Assembly (NCBI GenBank): GCA_963742655.1
Contig: CAVUMM010000005.1
Coordinates: 62,001 to 126,000 of the forward strand
Origin: JAICLK01 sp963742655
GTDB taxonomy: Bacteria > Patescibacteriota > Saccharimonadia > Saccharimonadales > UBA4665
DNA length: 64,000 bases
Direction of reading: 5' to 3'
Position numbers and translations under genes: made by a program
Notes under the pieces: generated by a model
What the model was told of the DNA's origin: nothing
Seen by the model: the letters and a program-made list of their open reading frames with translations, nothing else
Databases searched by the model: none
In this document: piece by piece, positions 1-9,800 of the stretch
Numbering within the stretch: the stretch's first letter is position 1
Layout: each line of letters starts with the position of its first letter

Positions 1-2136
1 GGCCGCAGCGCTGCCAATATCAGGATCCGAAGAATTGCCAGGTGTTTGGCCACTGCCTTGCGTATTCGTCTGGGAAGAACAGCCGCTGGTGCATGTAAAG
101 CTCGAGCCACCGCCACCGCCACCTGCTGCTGCCGTGTTTTGGGAGCCAGATCCACCGCCGCCGCCGAAGTAGCCGCCGCTACCGCCGCCGCCACCTGCGT
201 AGTAGTTATTTGCGTCATTCGATCCGCCGTCACCACCACTACCAAATGAACCGCCGTTATTCGCGCTGCCGTCCGTACCATTGCTGCTGCGGCCATCACC
301 ACCGGCGCCGCCCGTGAGCGAACTGCCGCCGGAGCCGCTGTTACTACCACCGGTTCCGCCTCCGCCGCCTGCACCAGATGTTCCCTGGCCACCACCGTGG
401 GAATTACCCGACGAATCTGCACTACCAGCTACACCGCTCGTGCCGCCGCCTGCGCCGCCGGCGCCGCCGACACCGCCAGCCTCACTGCCGCCGCCACCGC
501 CTGCGCCGCCGGCCGCTATAGCGAGAGGTGAGCCGCTAAGATAAACGCTTGAATAGCCGCCGCCACCGCCGCCCCGGCCCGACCTGCTGCTGCCGTTGCC
601 CGCACCACCAGCACTGCCGACCGTAACGTTCAGGGTCTGGCTGGCTGAAACAGCAACCGTTGCTTGCGTAAAACCTCCACCGCCGCCGGCACCACCATTA
701 TCACCGCTGCTTCTTCCGCCGCCACCACCACCGCCGCCGGCGCCCCAGGCTTTTATGGTCACTGAAGTTATACCAGTCGGAACGACAAAATTGCTGGTGC
801 CGGCTGATGTATAGTCCACTGTTCCGCCGTTTGAGTTGATGCCGCCGATGTCATAAATATAACCGCCGGTCACGGCCAGTCCCTGCTGCCAAGTTGACTG
901 ATTCATATTTGTCGTAGCCTGCCATGAATCAAAGCGCGCGCCAGTCGTAAAGCCCTTTTCAATTAAGCCGTCGTCAGCATTGAAATCGACATTGGTTTCG
1001 TTGTTGCCCTCCATGAATTGCGTGGCCGACGTTACGAAAATGCTTGGATCGACGGTAATCGGATATCGGGCCTTGTTAAGGTTAGTTACGGTTACGGTCA
1101 GATCATCGCCATGCACCGAATATTTGGCGTGAACACTCGTTTTTATTCGGCCGAACGACCTGACAGTGGGGGCTGGAATAGAAAATAATAAGGTGTTCTT
1201 TTGCGCATTTTGACGTGCTTTTTGCAACAGTGCGGCATCCTTGCTGTCGCTTGTGGCGACGTTGCCGCTGAACAGCGTGTTGCCGAATACGCCGATGCTG
1301 CCGTCCTTTTGGACGCGAGCCGCCAAGTTACTGCCCAGCCCGAGCGTATAATCAAACGCCATCGTATTGCCGGTTGCCCTGGTCAGCAGCAAGTCTTCCT
1401 TCACACCGACGGCGTGCATCGTATACACCGCCCAGCCGTTATTGCCGGCCAGCGGATAGACCACACGGTTGCCGTCTTGCTTGCCCGCCATCAAATTAAA
1501 TTTGGGCTTCACCGTAAAATCAATGTTGTTTTGCGAATCAGTGACCGTTACGCCTTTGGTCGGATCAACGTTTGCGGTGGCCTGGATTTGCGGACCGGTG
1601 GCACCAAGCATACCTCTGGGCATACTGCTGTATTTTTGATTGAAGTTGTAGACTTGCTGTTTGGTATTGAGCTTCAGCTTGTCGGCCATGATTTGATTGA
1701 CCGGTGATAGCAGCGAACCGGCAGCACCGAGTGCGTAGGCATTGTGCTGCATAAAGAATGGCTGCACCATGGTGATGATTTCTGCTATCACCACAATCGC
1801 CGCCACCGTCCACATCGACACGCGCACCCGCAAATCGCGCAAAAATGGATAGTGGTCTGCTATTTTTTCAACATATGGAATATTGATGTGCGGCAATCGC
1901 CACTTTGGGAACTGTATTCGTAACACCACATTGCGACGCACTTTTTGCTGTACAGACAGCGGAGGTTTAGGTGCTGCCGTGCCTTTGTCGTTTTCGGATG
2001 TATTTCCCGCTAACTGCGAATGCAGATGGAACATGCCGGTTTTTATACCGAGGCGATTCGGAAGCTGCGCGAAGCCGCGCCGCTGCGTTGACAGCGGAAC
2101 ACGTCGCCCCGACCGCGGTTTGTTTATATCATCCAT
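1..2136 (-). CDS. Large Gly-rich membrane-anchored surface protein, partial (C-terminus beyond window)
   Basis: An open minus-strand frame of 712 codons starts at the ATG at 2134-2136, just after an in-frame TAG, and runs off the left edge. The first ~105 residues are basic and probably cytoplasmic. A single hydrophobic segment follows at about residues 107-127 (around WTVAAIVVIAEII). After it come ~335 residues of beta-rich extracellular sequence. From about residue 464 there is a glycine-rich domain introduced by the motif AWGAGGGGGGG and made of Gly tracts broken by Ser, Asn and Ala. The same domain type, including the preceding VVP-x-x-T/VTSVT motif, recurs in the damaged part of giant gene B (near 18.95 kb). 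Family role is inferred: a cell-surface adhesive or fibrous protein anchored by one N-terminal helix. AGAGG lies directly against the ATG. Reading frame is secure; function is not. Confidence 0.8.
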   Translation of the reverse strand, partial: MDDINKPRSGRRVPLSTQRRGFAQLPNRLGIKTGMFHLHSQLAGNTSENDKGTAAPKPPLSVQQKVRRNVVLRIQFPKWRLPHINIPYVEKIADHYPFLRDLRVRVSMWTVAAIVVIAEIITMVQPFFMQHNAYALGAAGSLLSPVNQIMADKLKLNTKQQVYNFNQKYSSMPRGMLGATGPQIQATANVDPTKGVTVTDSQNNIDFTVKPKFNLMAGKQDGNRVVYPLAGNNGWAVYTMHAVGVKEDLLLTRATGNTMAFDYTLGLGSNLAARVQKDGSIGVFGNTLFSGNVATSDSKDAALLQKARQNAQKNTLLFSIPAPTVRSFGRIKTSVHAKYSVHGDDLTVTVTNLNKARYPITVDPSIFVTSATQFMEGNNETNVDFNADDGLIEKGFTTGARFDSWQATTNMNQSTWQQGLAVTGGYIYDIGGINSNGGTVDYTSAGTSNFVVPTGITSVTIKAWGAGGGGGGGGRSSGDNGGAGGGGGFTQATVAVSASQTLNVTVGSAGGAGNGSSRSGRGGGGGGYSSVYLSGSPLAIAAGGAGGGGGSEAGGVGGAGGAGGGTSGVAGSADSSGNSHGGGQGTSGAGGGGGTGGSNSGSGGSSLTGGAGGDGRSSNGTDGSANNGGSFGSGGDGGSNDANNYYAGGGGGSGGYFGGGGGSGSQNTAAAGGGGGGSSFTCTSGCSSQTNTQGSGQTPGNSSDPDIGSAAA

Positions 2137-2179
2137 CCTCTAGAGCCTAAAGCCTTGGACCTACTTCTCTGCCACTCCT

Positions 2180-2206
2180 ATTATATTACCATAACCGCTT
2201 GCGGTT
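2180..2206 (-). promoter_or_regulatory. Promoter -10 and palindrome of the Gly-rich gene
   Basis: On the minus strand a perfect TATAAT lies at 2185-2180, about 44 bp before the start codon. Immediately upstream (2193-2206) is a perfect inverted repeat, AACCGC-AA-GCGGTT, in the -35/-10 spacer region, where a repressor could bind. No good -35 hexamer is visible at 17 bp, so this may be an activator-dependent or extended promoter. The operator role is inference. Confidence 0.5.
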
Positions 2207-2286
2207 TTGGCCCTACAAAATCCGCATTAACCCCAGCTGGTTTTCAGGTTACCCGCAAGTAATCGGCTTTGACGGCGGAGCAGATT

Positions 2287-2712
2287 TCAGTCCGACCACG
2301 GACAATAAATCTGCAAGTCGTCGAATTGCTCGAAATCTTTGACGTTGCGCGTCACCAGCGTCATACGATGCTGCAAACATTGTGCGGCAATGAGCGAGTC
2401 GATTGCGGGAGCGGGCCGACCATTCCTATATCCTTGCGCCATTAACTACGACCAGCGCGAAGCGGTATCCAAATCGACTATGAGCATCCTATCGCCAAAT
2501 TCCTCCAATATCTCGGCAGTTCGTTTCTCGAGCCGTTTGCGCTTTGATGAATCCGGCAGCAGCTCTATGCCTTTGTAAACTTCACCGAATGCTATGCACG
2601 AGGCATAGAGATCAGTCACGGCGGCTCCCCTAAACCAGTTCATAAATTCCTGGTCTGGATAAGGTTTGTTGATCTCGCTTAGCGCGTAAGTATCGAGCAA
2701 GTAATAATTCAT
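2287..2712 (-). pseudogene. VapC-like PIN-domain toxin interrupted by an in-frame amber codon
   Basis: The frame starts at ATG 2712 (MNYYLLDTYALSE) and reaches a TAG at 2446-2448 after 88 residues. The same frame then continues without a gap for 52 codons (LMAQGYRNGRPAPAIDSL, then VTRNVKDFE) to a TGA at 2287-2289. Together this gives ~141 residues, the normal PIN ribonuclease length. Acidic PIN residues are recognisable: D7, the E of GEVYKG, and, after the stop, the D of PAIDSL and the D of VKDFE. The truncated 88-residue product therefore lacks the third and fourth acidic positions and should be inactive. A single change from CAG to TAG would explain the stop. The gene overlaps its antitoxin by 4 bp. 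TAG is a genuine terminator here (ftsZ, ftsA), so suppression is unlikely; sequencing error remains possible. Confidence 0.8.
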
Positions 2713-2978
2713 TCACTAAATTCGGAAGAGTTAAAATCTACCGGTGTAGCTCGACCCGTGGTCGATTTGTCGCGCGCCAGGTCAAGCTCATTGAAACCGC
2801 TATTGCGCAGCAGCCACTTCAAATCTTTCTTCGGCTTCGTAAGCCGCTGAAATTCTTCAAAACTCATAACAACTGTCGTATTATGGCCGCGCCGCGTAAT
2901 GATCTGCGGGCCTTTTTTGCGGCTGGTTTCCACCACTTCGCTAAACCGGTTTTTCGCATCTTGCAATTGCCATGTCAT
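2709..2978 (-). CDS. Phd/YefM-type antitoxin
   Basis: This 89-residue protein begins MTWQLQDAKNRFSEVVE, the classic start of the prevent-host-death (Phd/YefM) DNA-binding domain. ITRRGHNTTVVMSFEEFQRL follows as the second strand and helix of the fold. The C-terminal ~35 residues, rich in charged residues, would be the toxin-neutralising tail. It sits directly upstream of, and overlaps by ATGA, the PIN-domain toxin gene, as in vapBC-type operons. Start choice: the ATG at 2976-2978 is in frame; the ATG at 2981-2983 leads to an immediate TGA. Two perfect palindromes over the start region fit autorepression. If the toxin is really truncated, this is an orphaned antitoxin. Confidence 0.85.
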   Translation of the reverse strand: MTWQLQDAKNRFSEVVETSRKKGPQIITRRGHNTTVVMSFEEFQRLTKPKKDLKWLLRNSGFNELDLARDKSTTGRATPVDFNSSEFSE

Positions 2979-3010
2979 GACATTAATTCTAATCTAGCCT
3001 GTCTAGACAG
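2972..3010 (-). promoter_or_regulatory. Two 12-bp palindromes at the antitoxin start (candidate autoregulatory operators)
   Basis: ATGTCATGACAT at 2972-2983 and CTGTCTAGACAG at 2999-3010 are both perfect 12-bp palindromes, centred about 27 bp apart. The first covers the antitoxin start codon and the second lies in the probable promoter. Phd-family antitoxins bind paired palindromes upstream of their own operon; applying that here is inference. Confidence 0.5.
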
Positions 3011-3038
3011 CCGAGCAAATTTTCTCGCTAGAGATTTA

Positions 3039-6000
3039 CTACTGGTTGCTGAAGCTAAAGTTGATTGTGCCTACGTAGGCGTTGGAGTTATTGCTGGCCG
3101 TAACGTCGATTTCGAACAGGATGCTATCGCCGGCGGAGAACCCGCAGGTTGACGGATCGGCCGTGCCCGTTGCCAATCCGGGTTGCCATGATGCCTTTAC
3201 CCCCGTTGACACAGACACCGTGCCGCACGTAGTTAATGCACTGCTCTTGGCATCGTACACTTTGTAGGCTACTGTTGAATTAGTGCTGTCAGTCAACCCA
3301 GCTATAGACGTTGTGCCGGAATCGAAGCTCTTGAATGTGGATGGCAACTGGTATGTCACGTACACTGCATACGTCTGCCCAGTAGCTTGAGGCGATGTCC
3401 ATCTGTAGAAATTTCGCGTTTCGGTGGAACTACAAATGCTGGTATTAATATTTAGTTCTGAGCTACCTGAACAGAAATCGGATGTCATGGTACCCACGCC
3501 TGCAGTACCGCCGCTTGGACCGTGCATCACGGCATTGGTGTACTCCGGCGAGATGGTGATGATGTTGTCCGGCGATGCACCGCAGGGGCCCCAACCGTTC
3601 GCCTGGTAACACTCCAGTTTGCCTAATGTCGTGTCGTAGTACATCGACCCAAGCAGCGATTGGTTGTTGGCCGCGATCGGCGCACTGGCAGAGCTATCGA
3701 GTGTCAGTAAGGTGAGCGGGCCACCGCTCGTGCCACTACCAATCTGGACGTTTGGCACCGTGTTGGCGGCAATGGTCATTGAGAAGGTGTCCACATTGAT
3801 AGTACGACCCGTGCCGTCCGTTTGCGTGAACCAAACGTATGGCGCAGTGACATTCGTGTTGTCTGTCTGTATGTAGCACGTTATTTGCGTGAAGGCTGTC
3901 TGAGGCGAAGCAATTGTTTGAGTATTGTAATCGGAGCATGTCTTAAACGTTGAACCATCTGGCGTATATTGCACGGTAAACGTGCCGAAGCTGCTGCTGG
4001 CCGAGGCATACACGCTAACTTGATACAGAGTGCTCTTAAGCGGATTGATGGATAGCTTATTCTTAACACCTTGATTTGCACCCGTTGTAGTGACTTGGGC
4101 GCTATCGCTCGTGGCCTGACCATATGTCGTACTGCGGCTTGAGCTCGTTCCTATACCTACCCAGTTTGTGGCAAAGTTGGTGTTATCATCCACCCCGCCG
4201 TCGGTGGCGTAGTTCTGGCTGGCGGCAACTGTCACACTTACGTTGTCGACATACCAGACGCGATTGGCGGCGGCGGTTTGGGCAATGACAAGCGCATTTG
4301 TAGCCGTTTCCCCACTGGCTGGCGCCGTAAAGGTACAGTTGACCTTTGCCCATACACTAGTCGGAACTGTGGTTGTACTATAGTTCGTACATGCCGTATC
4401 CAGTACTGTACCAGCTTTCGAATAGTAGACTTCCATATCAGTGAACGATGCACTGCCAGCTGTCAGCTTGGCAGCGAACGACACGTTGTATTGCAGGTTA
4501 GCCGTTAGCGTCGTGGTAAGCGTGTTCTCGCCACCAGTATTGGCGTGGCTGCCGGAAGTTGTTATGCCGGCAGAACCAGTACCGTTCGATATGTATGTCG
4601 CGTTGGTGTTACGCGCAATGCCTGCACCGAGGCCGAAGCTCGACCACTCACTACCATAAGTACTTTCGGAACCACCGTTGTTGGCGTAATCGGTCACACT
4701 TCCGTTGATACTGAACAGGTTGGCGGCTGTGGCAGATTGAACTTCTAACAAGTTGCCGGTAACAGGTGCTGCCGCGCTGTTGCGAATCGTCAAACCGTCG
4801 TGGTTTGTGCTTTGGCTGACTATTAACTCTGCGCCGCCGGCGCTGGTCAGGGTGTTATCGTATGCTGCCTGCAGTGTCGTAGAGCTTGATGCGCCGGCCG
4901 CCGTCCAGTCGGATCCGTTCCATATCATTGTGGCGGTCGTATTCTGGCGCATAGCAATGTCCTGTTCAATGCCTGCGCCGCCGCCGGAGTTAGCCACCAG
5001 CGTAAAGTCACTTGATCCATTTGCGGCAGTAACGTAGACGGTGCGTCCGGCTGTCGTTATTGTCGGGTCCGGCAGTGTTGCTGATTGTCCTGATTGGTCA
5101 AAGCCGATAAGAATTGCCGAATAGTTATTGACCGACGTAGCCGTAATCGTACAGCTGGTGTGTACTATTGCGCCGCCAGTGTAACAGCTTGCGTCGGAAT
5201 TCGCACCGCTGGCAGTCAAGTACGTTGGAGTATTGATGAGCACAAGGCCTGCGGCCCCGGCGCCATTGCCTGCCCCGCCGTTCAATACCAGGTTGCCGCC
5301 GTTATTGCCACCGCTGCTGGCGGCTGCGCCGCCGGCGATCGTCAACTGGTTGCCCGCGCCGCTGGTGGCCTGGCCGATGTTGAGCGTGTCGCTGGCGCCT
5401 GGGTTAAACTGCAGCTGCGTGCCGCCAATGGTCAGGTTGCCGCCGTACGAGCTGGTACCAGCCACATGCAGCGTGTCGGCGATGTACAAGCTCGAAGAAT
5501 CACCTGTCGGCACAGTATCCACCGCTACATCGTCGTAGTAAGTTACTGTAGTTTTCGTAGTTGTCGCATCGGTGTTACCAATTGCAAAGTTGGCAATGTT
5601 AGTGGCACCGGTACTCAATGCGGTGGAGTTCTTGATGTTGGTGTTGTCCAGCCAGATTTGGAATACACCGGCACCGTTGTTAATCACCAGTTCGACTTCC
5701 AGCTTGTGCCAGGTACTGGCGCTCGGTGCAGTAGCAGTACAGCTGGCGCCTATACCCGTAAAGGCAGTCCAACAAATGTCACCGCCGGCACCGATGGTTA
5801 TTCGCATGTGTGTACCCGAACCAAGAACGGCCGTGCCCAAGTCAAGCAAGTTGGTTGGGTTACCGATGGTTGTGGAGTTGAAGTAAGTGCGCGCGTAGAC
5901 AGTAGACGACGATGTAATACTAGTTTGGGCATATGCACCGTGAGTATTGGTGGTAGACGCTTCAAAGGCATATTTACCATTACGTGCAGTCGTATTGACA

Positions 6001-6848
6001 ACACTCGCTACCGCGCCACTACCGCCGGTACTGGACCAGGCACTCGCGTCGCCGGACTCGAAACTATCACTGAACAGCCGGGCGCCCGTTGTATTGTTTA
6101 TGCTGCTTGCAGCGCCGACGTTTAAGTCATTGGTATTGATGATATCTTTCGTGCTGTCGGCAGCAAAGAAGGCTGTGCCGGCGGTGTTTTGTATCACAAC
6201 TGCCGTAGATGAATCAGCCGAATTTTCAAATAATGCCTGTCCTGTACTGGAAAGGCCAAACACGGTGGCCGGATAGGTTGTGGGCGGATTGTCTGCTGTG
6301 TAGCCGGTAGTAAAGTTAAAGCCCGCAGCCCCATGCAGCTCCATGATGTCGCTGTCCGGGGTGCTATTGTTGTATTCGCCCATATACACGCAGGACTGGG
6401 TTTCAGAACAGTTATCACCGAACAGCAGTCTGGCCGAGGCGGCCTGGCTAGCATTCGACGGCACCTGCCCGATAATCACCTGGTTATTGACCGTGTCCAC
6501 GGTCAGCATGTTTTGTCCGGTGGCGTTCTGCACGTTGAATGCCGTGCTGGAATTGGCCGCATTTTGCAAGTTCACCGGCGTATTAATTGTTCCGTTCAAG
6601 CCGATGTTGCTCTCGCGGTACGCCGTCGCCGCTCCGATGCCGGTGGTTAGCTCCAGCTGTGCGCCGTCGATGTAGAACGTGCGTATCGTGGCGTCGGTCT
6701 GGCCAAAGAACACATACGGGCTGCCGGAGGTACTGCCGGTAGTGAATGTACAGAATATCCGCGTCCATGCACCGGTAACAACCGTCGCCTGCGGCTGTTG
6801 GGTACCATTACAGTTGGTGGGCGATGCCCCCGTGTCGGACCAGCCCAT
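3039..6848 (-). CDS. Giant surface fibre A, C-terminal part (downstream of in-frame amber)
   Basis: This 1269-residue open frame lies in exactly the same frame as the ORF ending at 6900 and is separated from it only by one TAG and 17 coding codons, so it is the C-terminal part of one ~3,256-codon gene. Visible modules: VQN/TVDTxNNQ linker repeats; a lyase/LamG-like domain opening LFSDSFESGDASAW (about residues 260-460); two carbohydrate-binding-like jelly-roll modules (about 720-870 and 880-1040); a GSMYYDTTLGKLECY motif near 1065; and a C-terminal beta head of ~180 residues. The GxMYYD motif and head are also found at the ends of giants B and C and resemble bacteriophage-type tail-fibre tips. 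If the amber is real, this part has no obvious start signal and is probably not made. The ATG at 6848 has no ribosome binding site that I recognise. Confidence 0.75.
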   Translation of the reverse strand: MGWSDTGASPTNCNGTQQPQATVVTGAWTRIFCTFTTGSTSGSPYVFFGQTDATIRTFYIDGAQLELTTGIGAATAYRESNIGLNGTINTPVNLQNAANSSTAFNVQNATGQNMLTVDTVNNQVIIGQVPSNASQAASARLLFGDNCSETQSCVYMGEYNNSTPDSDIMELHGAAGFNFTTGYTADNPPTTYPATVFGLSSTGQALFENSADSSTAVVIQNTAGTAFFAADSTKDIINTNDLNVGAASSINNTTGARLFSDSFESGDASAWSSTGGSGAVASVVNTTARNGKYAFEASTTNTHGAYAQTSITSSSTVYARTYFNSTTIGNPTNLLDLGTAVLGSGTHMRITIGAGGDICWTAFTGIGASCTATAPSASTWHKLEVELVINNGAGVFQIWLDNTNIKNSTALSTGATNIANFAIGNTDATTTKTTVTYYDDVAVDTVPTGDSSSLYIADTLHVAGTSSYGGNLTIGGTQLQFNPGASDTLNIGQATSGAGNQLTIAGGAAASSGGNNGGNLVLNGGAGNGAGAAGLVLINTPTYLTASGANSDASCYTGGAIVHTSCTITATSVNNYSAILIGFDQSGQSATLPDPTITTAGRTVYVTAANGSSDFTLVANSGGGAGIEQDIAMRQNTTATMIWNGSDWTAAGASSSTTLQAAYDNTLTSAGGAELIVSQSTNHDGLTIRNSAAAPVTGNLLEVQSATAANLFSINGSVTDYANNGGSESTYGSEWSSFGLGAGIARNTNATYISNGTGSAGITTSGSHANTGGENTLTTTLTANLQYNVSFAAKLTAGSASFTDMEVYYSKAGTVLDTACTNYSTTTVPTSVWAKVNCTFTAPASGETATNALVIAQTAAANRVWYVDNVSVTVAASQNYATDGGVDDNTNFATNWVGIGTSSSRSTTYGQATSDSAQVTTTGANQGVKNKLSINPLKSTLYQVSVYASASSSFGTFTVQYTPDGSTFKTCSDYNTQTIASPQTAFTQITCYIQTDNTNVTAPYVWFTQTDGTGRTINVDTFSMTIAANTVPNVQIGSGTSGGPLTLLTLDSSASAPIAANNQSLLGSMYYDTTLGKLECYQANGWGPCGASPDNIITISPEYTNAVMHGPSGGTAGVGTMTSDFCSGSSELNINTSICSSTETRNFYRWTSPQATGQTYAVYVTYQLPSTFKSFDSGTTSIAGLTDSTNSTVAYKVYDAKSSALTTCGTVSVSTGVKASWQPGLATGTADPSTCGFSAGDSILFEIDVTASNNSNAYVGTINFSFSNQ

Positions 6849-6899
6849 CTTGGCTGTCGTAAACGTGCCGGAGTTTAGGCGGATGTACGCCGAGAAGGT

Positions 6900-9800
6900 C
6901 TACCGGGTTGAACTCGATAACGATACCGCATACTTAATGCCGTCATTAGCCGCGGCCGTGGTCGTCTCCGACCCGGCGCCAACGCCGTACAACACCGGGC
7001 TCGTCACCCGCGCCGGCGCACCCGCCGCACCCTTGGCCGTCCATCCGGTTGCGTTGGCCTCGAAGCTGGGATTCGAAATCAGGTTCAAAGCGTTGGCCGT
7101 GTCGTCCACGCTGATGACCGGTGTGCTGTCGCTGTTCTGTACCTGGAAGGCTGACGTGGAGTTGGTGGAGCTCTTCACTACCGTGCCGTTGGTCGAACCG
7201 TTCGATGTCAGGTTGATGTTGGCAACTCCGGTCGTGAGGCTGATGGCGCCAGTGCCGGCCGAGCTGTTAAGCGCGATTGATCCGCCGTTGCCGGTGGTGA
7301 GCGCGATGGCGCCGACACCGGTGCCGCCCTGGATGGTTGTGGTAGAGCTGTTAAACAAATCGCCGATAGTCAGCACATCATTGCCGTTACCCGATGTGGC
7401 GCCGCTGCCAATCTTGATCGTCTGGGTACTACCGCCAGCGACTGCCGCATTGCCGAGGTCTATTTCGCTACTTACCGTCGATTTTCCTAATGTAATCACG
7501 CCGGTCTGTGAAGCACCGCCAAGCGTTATAGAACCGCCCACGGTCGCCGCGCCAATGGCATAGGTGGAACCGACCGCACCGTTTAGGACATAGTTACCGG
7601 TGCCGACCGTCTGGGTGATGCCTGTGGCTTGTTGGAGTAAGTCGCCGCTGGTGTCGGTAGTCTGGGCGCCATAGATGGTGCCGGTGCCGGCGTCGTGGAT
7701 AGTGGTAGCACCCGTGCCGGAGTACTGGTTGTCCGCCAGGTAAGAAGCCGTACCGGCCGAAATATCTATTGCGTAGCCGGATCCACCGTTGCCGATGATG
7801 ATGTTGCCGGTGATGGTGTTGTCGCCATTGGAAGCCCAAATACCATCATTGCCGCTATTGTATTTGTAAATTGTGTTGCCGGTCACGACGTTGTAAGTCC
7901 AACCGATGTATATGCCCTGGCCGTGGTTACTCGTGCTGGTGTTGCCGGTGATGGTGTTGTAACTGCCGCCGGTGATGTTAAAGCCGTCGCCGGTGTTATT
8001 GACGGCGGTCGAACCTGACACCGCGTCATTCCCGCCGCCAAGCCCGAAGCCGATGCTGCTGTTTGAATCGGCGATGTCACCGCTCATGGTGACGTTACTG
8101 CCGGTAGCATCAAAGCCGTAGCCGGTATTGGATTTGGCCTGGTCGTTTGTCAGGTTAATACTTGAATTGGATGCCACGAAGCCGTGATTGCCGTTGCTGG
8201 TGGCCACCGAGTTGGCCACACTGGCGTTCGCACTGTTGATGTAGAAGCCGTACGACCCGTTGCCGGAGGCTTCGCTGTTGCTTATGGATACCGTGCCGCT
8301 GCCGGAGGTCTGGAATCCGTAACCGCCGTAGAAGTTGTCGGCCGATACATGGTCAACCGTGGCAGCCGGCGAACTGGTGGAGATGTACAGGCCGGTCATG
8401 CCACCGGACGACTGGTTGGCCAGGTTGCCGTCCAGGCGCAGGTCTTTCACTACTACTCTGGTGGGACTGCCGGTCGAAGCGGACAGCATGTCAGTGAAGG
8501 CGTTTGTAGCGTTCTTGAACTTCAGGATGGTATTGGCGCCGGCGCCTTCCAGGGTGACATTACTCTTCAGATCGATCTGGGTCGTGATGATGTAGGTACC
8601 TTCTTCCAGGTACACGACACCGCCGCCGTAGTTGGTTGACACATCGTTGATGGCTGTTTGGATGGCGGTGTCGGCCGCACAGCCGGTGGCTACGTAGTCG
8701 GCGCCGGCAGTGTCACTGGAAGCTACTGAGTTTGGCGTACTACAGGTGCTGGTGGAGCTCATGGCGACTATTTCAGTGACTGACTTAGAACTGGCACCGC
8801 TGCTACAGTTGGCCTTTGTCTGCAGACAGATGGTATCAGTAGCCGCTACGCTAGACGGTAAGCTCAGTACCGGGCTGTTGGCTTGTGCTCCGCCGCTTTG
8901 GAAGGTAACCGTGTGGCCGCTGCCGTCCTGCAGTACCAGTGATCCGGCAGAAGAAGCAGTACCGAGTGTCTCAGCGCCGGTAGTACTGACGTTGAAGTTA
9001 GACGAAGTGATGCCAAGCGTATTGCCGCTGCCGACAGTCCAGGTAGAATTAGCCGCACCGGTCAGGTTCAGGGCTCCGGCAGACTGGACAGTTAGGTCAC
9101 CACTATCGGTGCTCCATGTGGACGTTCCGTGGGACGTAATATTAAGTGCTTGAGAAGTTGCGGCCTGAACGGTGGCAGTCGAAGCTGCATTGAATGTTAA
9201 TGCGCTGGAAGTCAGGGTGACATTTCCGCCGATGCGGTATTGGGTGCTGGTGTTGATGTCACCGGTGACATCCAGTGGGTACTGTGGGTTGGTGTTGTTG
9301 CCTATGCCGACATAGTCATGCCCACCTGCACCGCCGTTGATGAACAGTGGCAAGAAGCCGCTGTTGGTGGCATCTTGCAGGAAGAAGTTGTCGTTGCCAT
9401 TCAACCCGCTGTCATTCCCCAGCACAAAGTCATTATTTTGGCCCTTGAATTCAACCGAAGTGCTGCCCGACGAACCGCCAGTAACGTCGGTGTTCTCCAG
9501 CTTGATGCCCGGACGACCACCGGCACTGTTATTAGCGATGTGCAAGAGATTGCCCGGCGTAGACGTGCCGATGCCCAGCGCGCTCTGTACTTCCACATCG
9601 CCCTGCGTGCCATTGGCATTGCTGGTAAATATGCGCATCGCATCGGTAAATGTCAGGCCACTGCCGTCGGTGCCGTCACTGCCGGTAACATACTTGAAGT
9701 GGATATCGTTATCCGTAGCTAGGCCAATTTCGGCACGGGTGTTGCCTTGGTCGCGGAAAATCAGGCTGGCGTCGGAAGTAGTGTTGGCTTTGTCGATAAC

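Noticed and set aside
1201..1707. 168-codon plus-strand frame opposite the Gly-rich gene
   Set aside because: It overlaps the well supported minus-strand frame; no start signal or homology character.
5094..6125. Long plus-strand open frame opposite giant A (and many similar ones over 20-44 kb)
   Set aside because: It is antisense to a clear repeat-containing gene; the repetitive Thr/Gly/Ala/Ser codon use of the giant genes leaves the opposite strand free of stops. The translation has no domain character.
2446..6902. Recoding of TAG as an amino acid
   Set aside because: TAG is the normal stop of ftsZ and ftsA in this window, and no gene shows repeated internal TAGs; the two cases are better explained as nonsense changes or errors.
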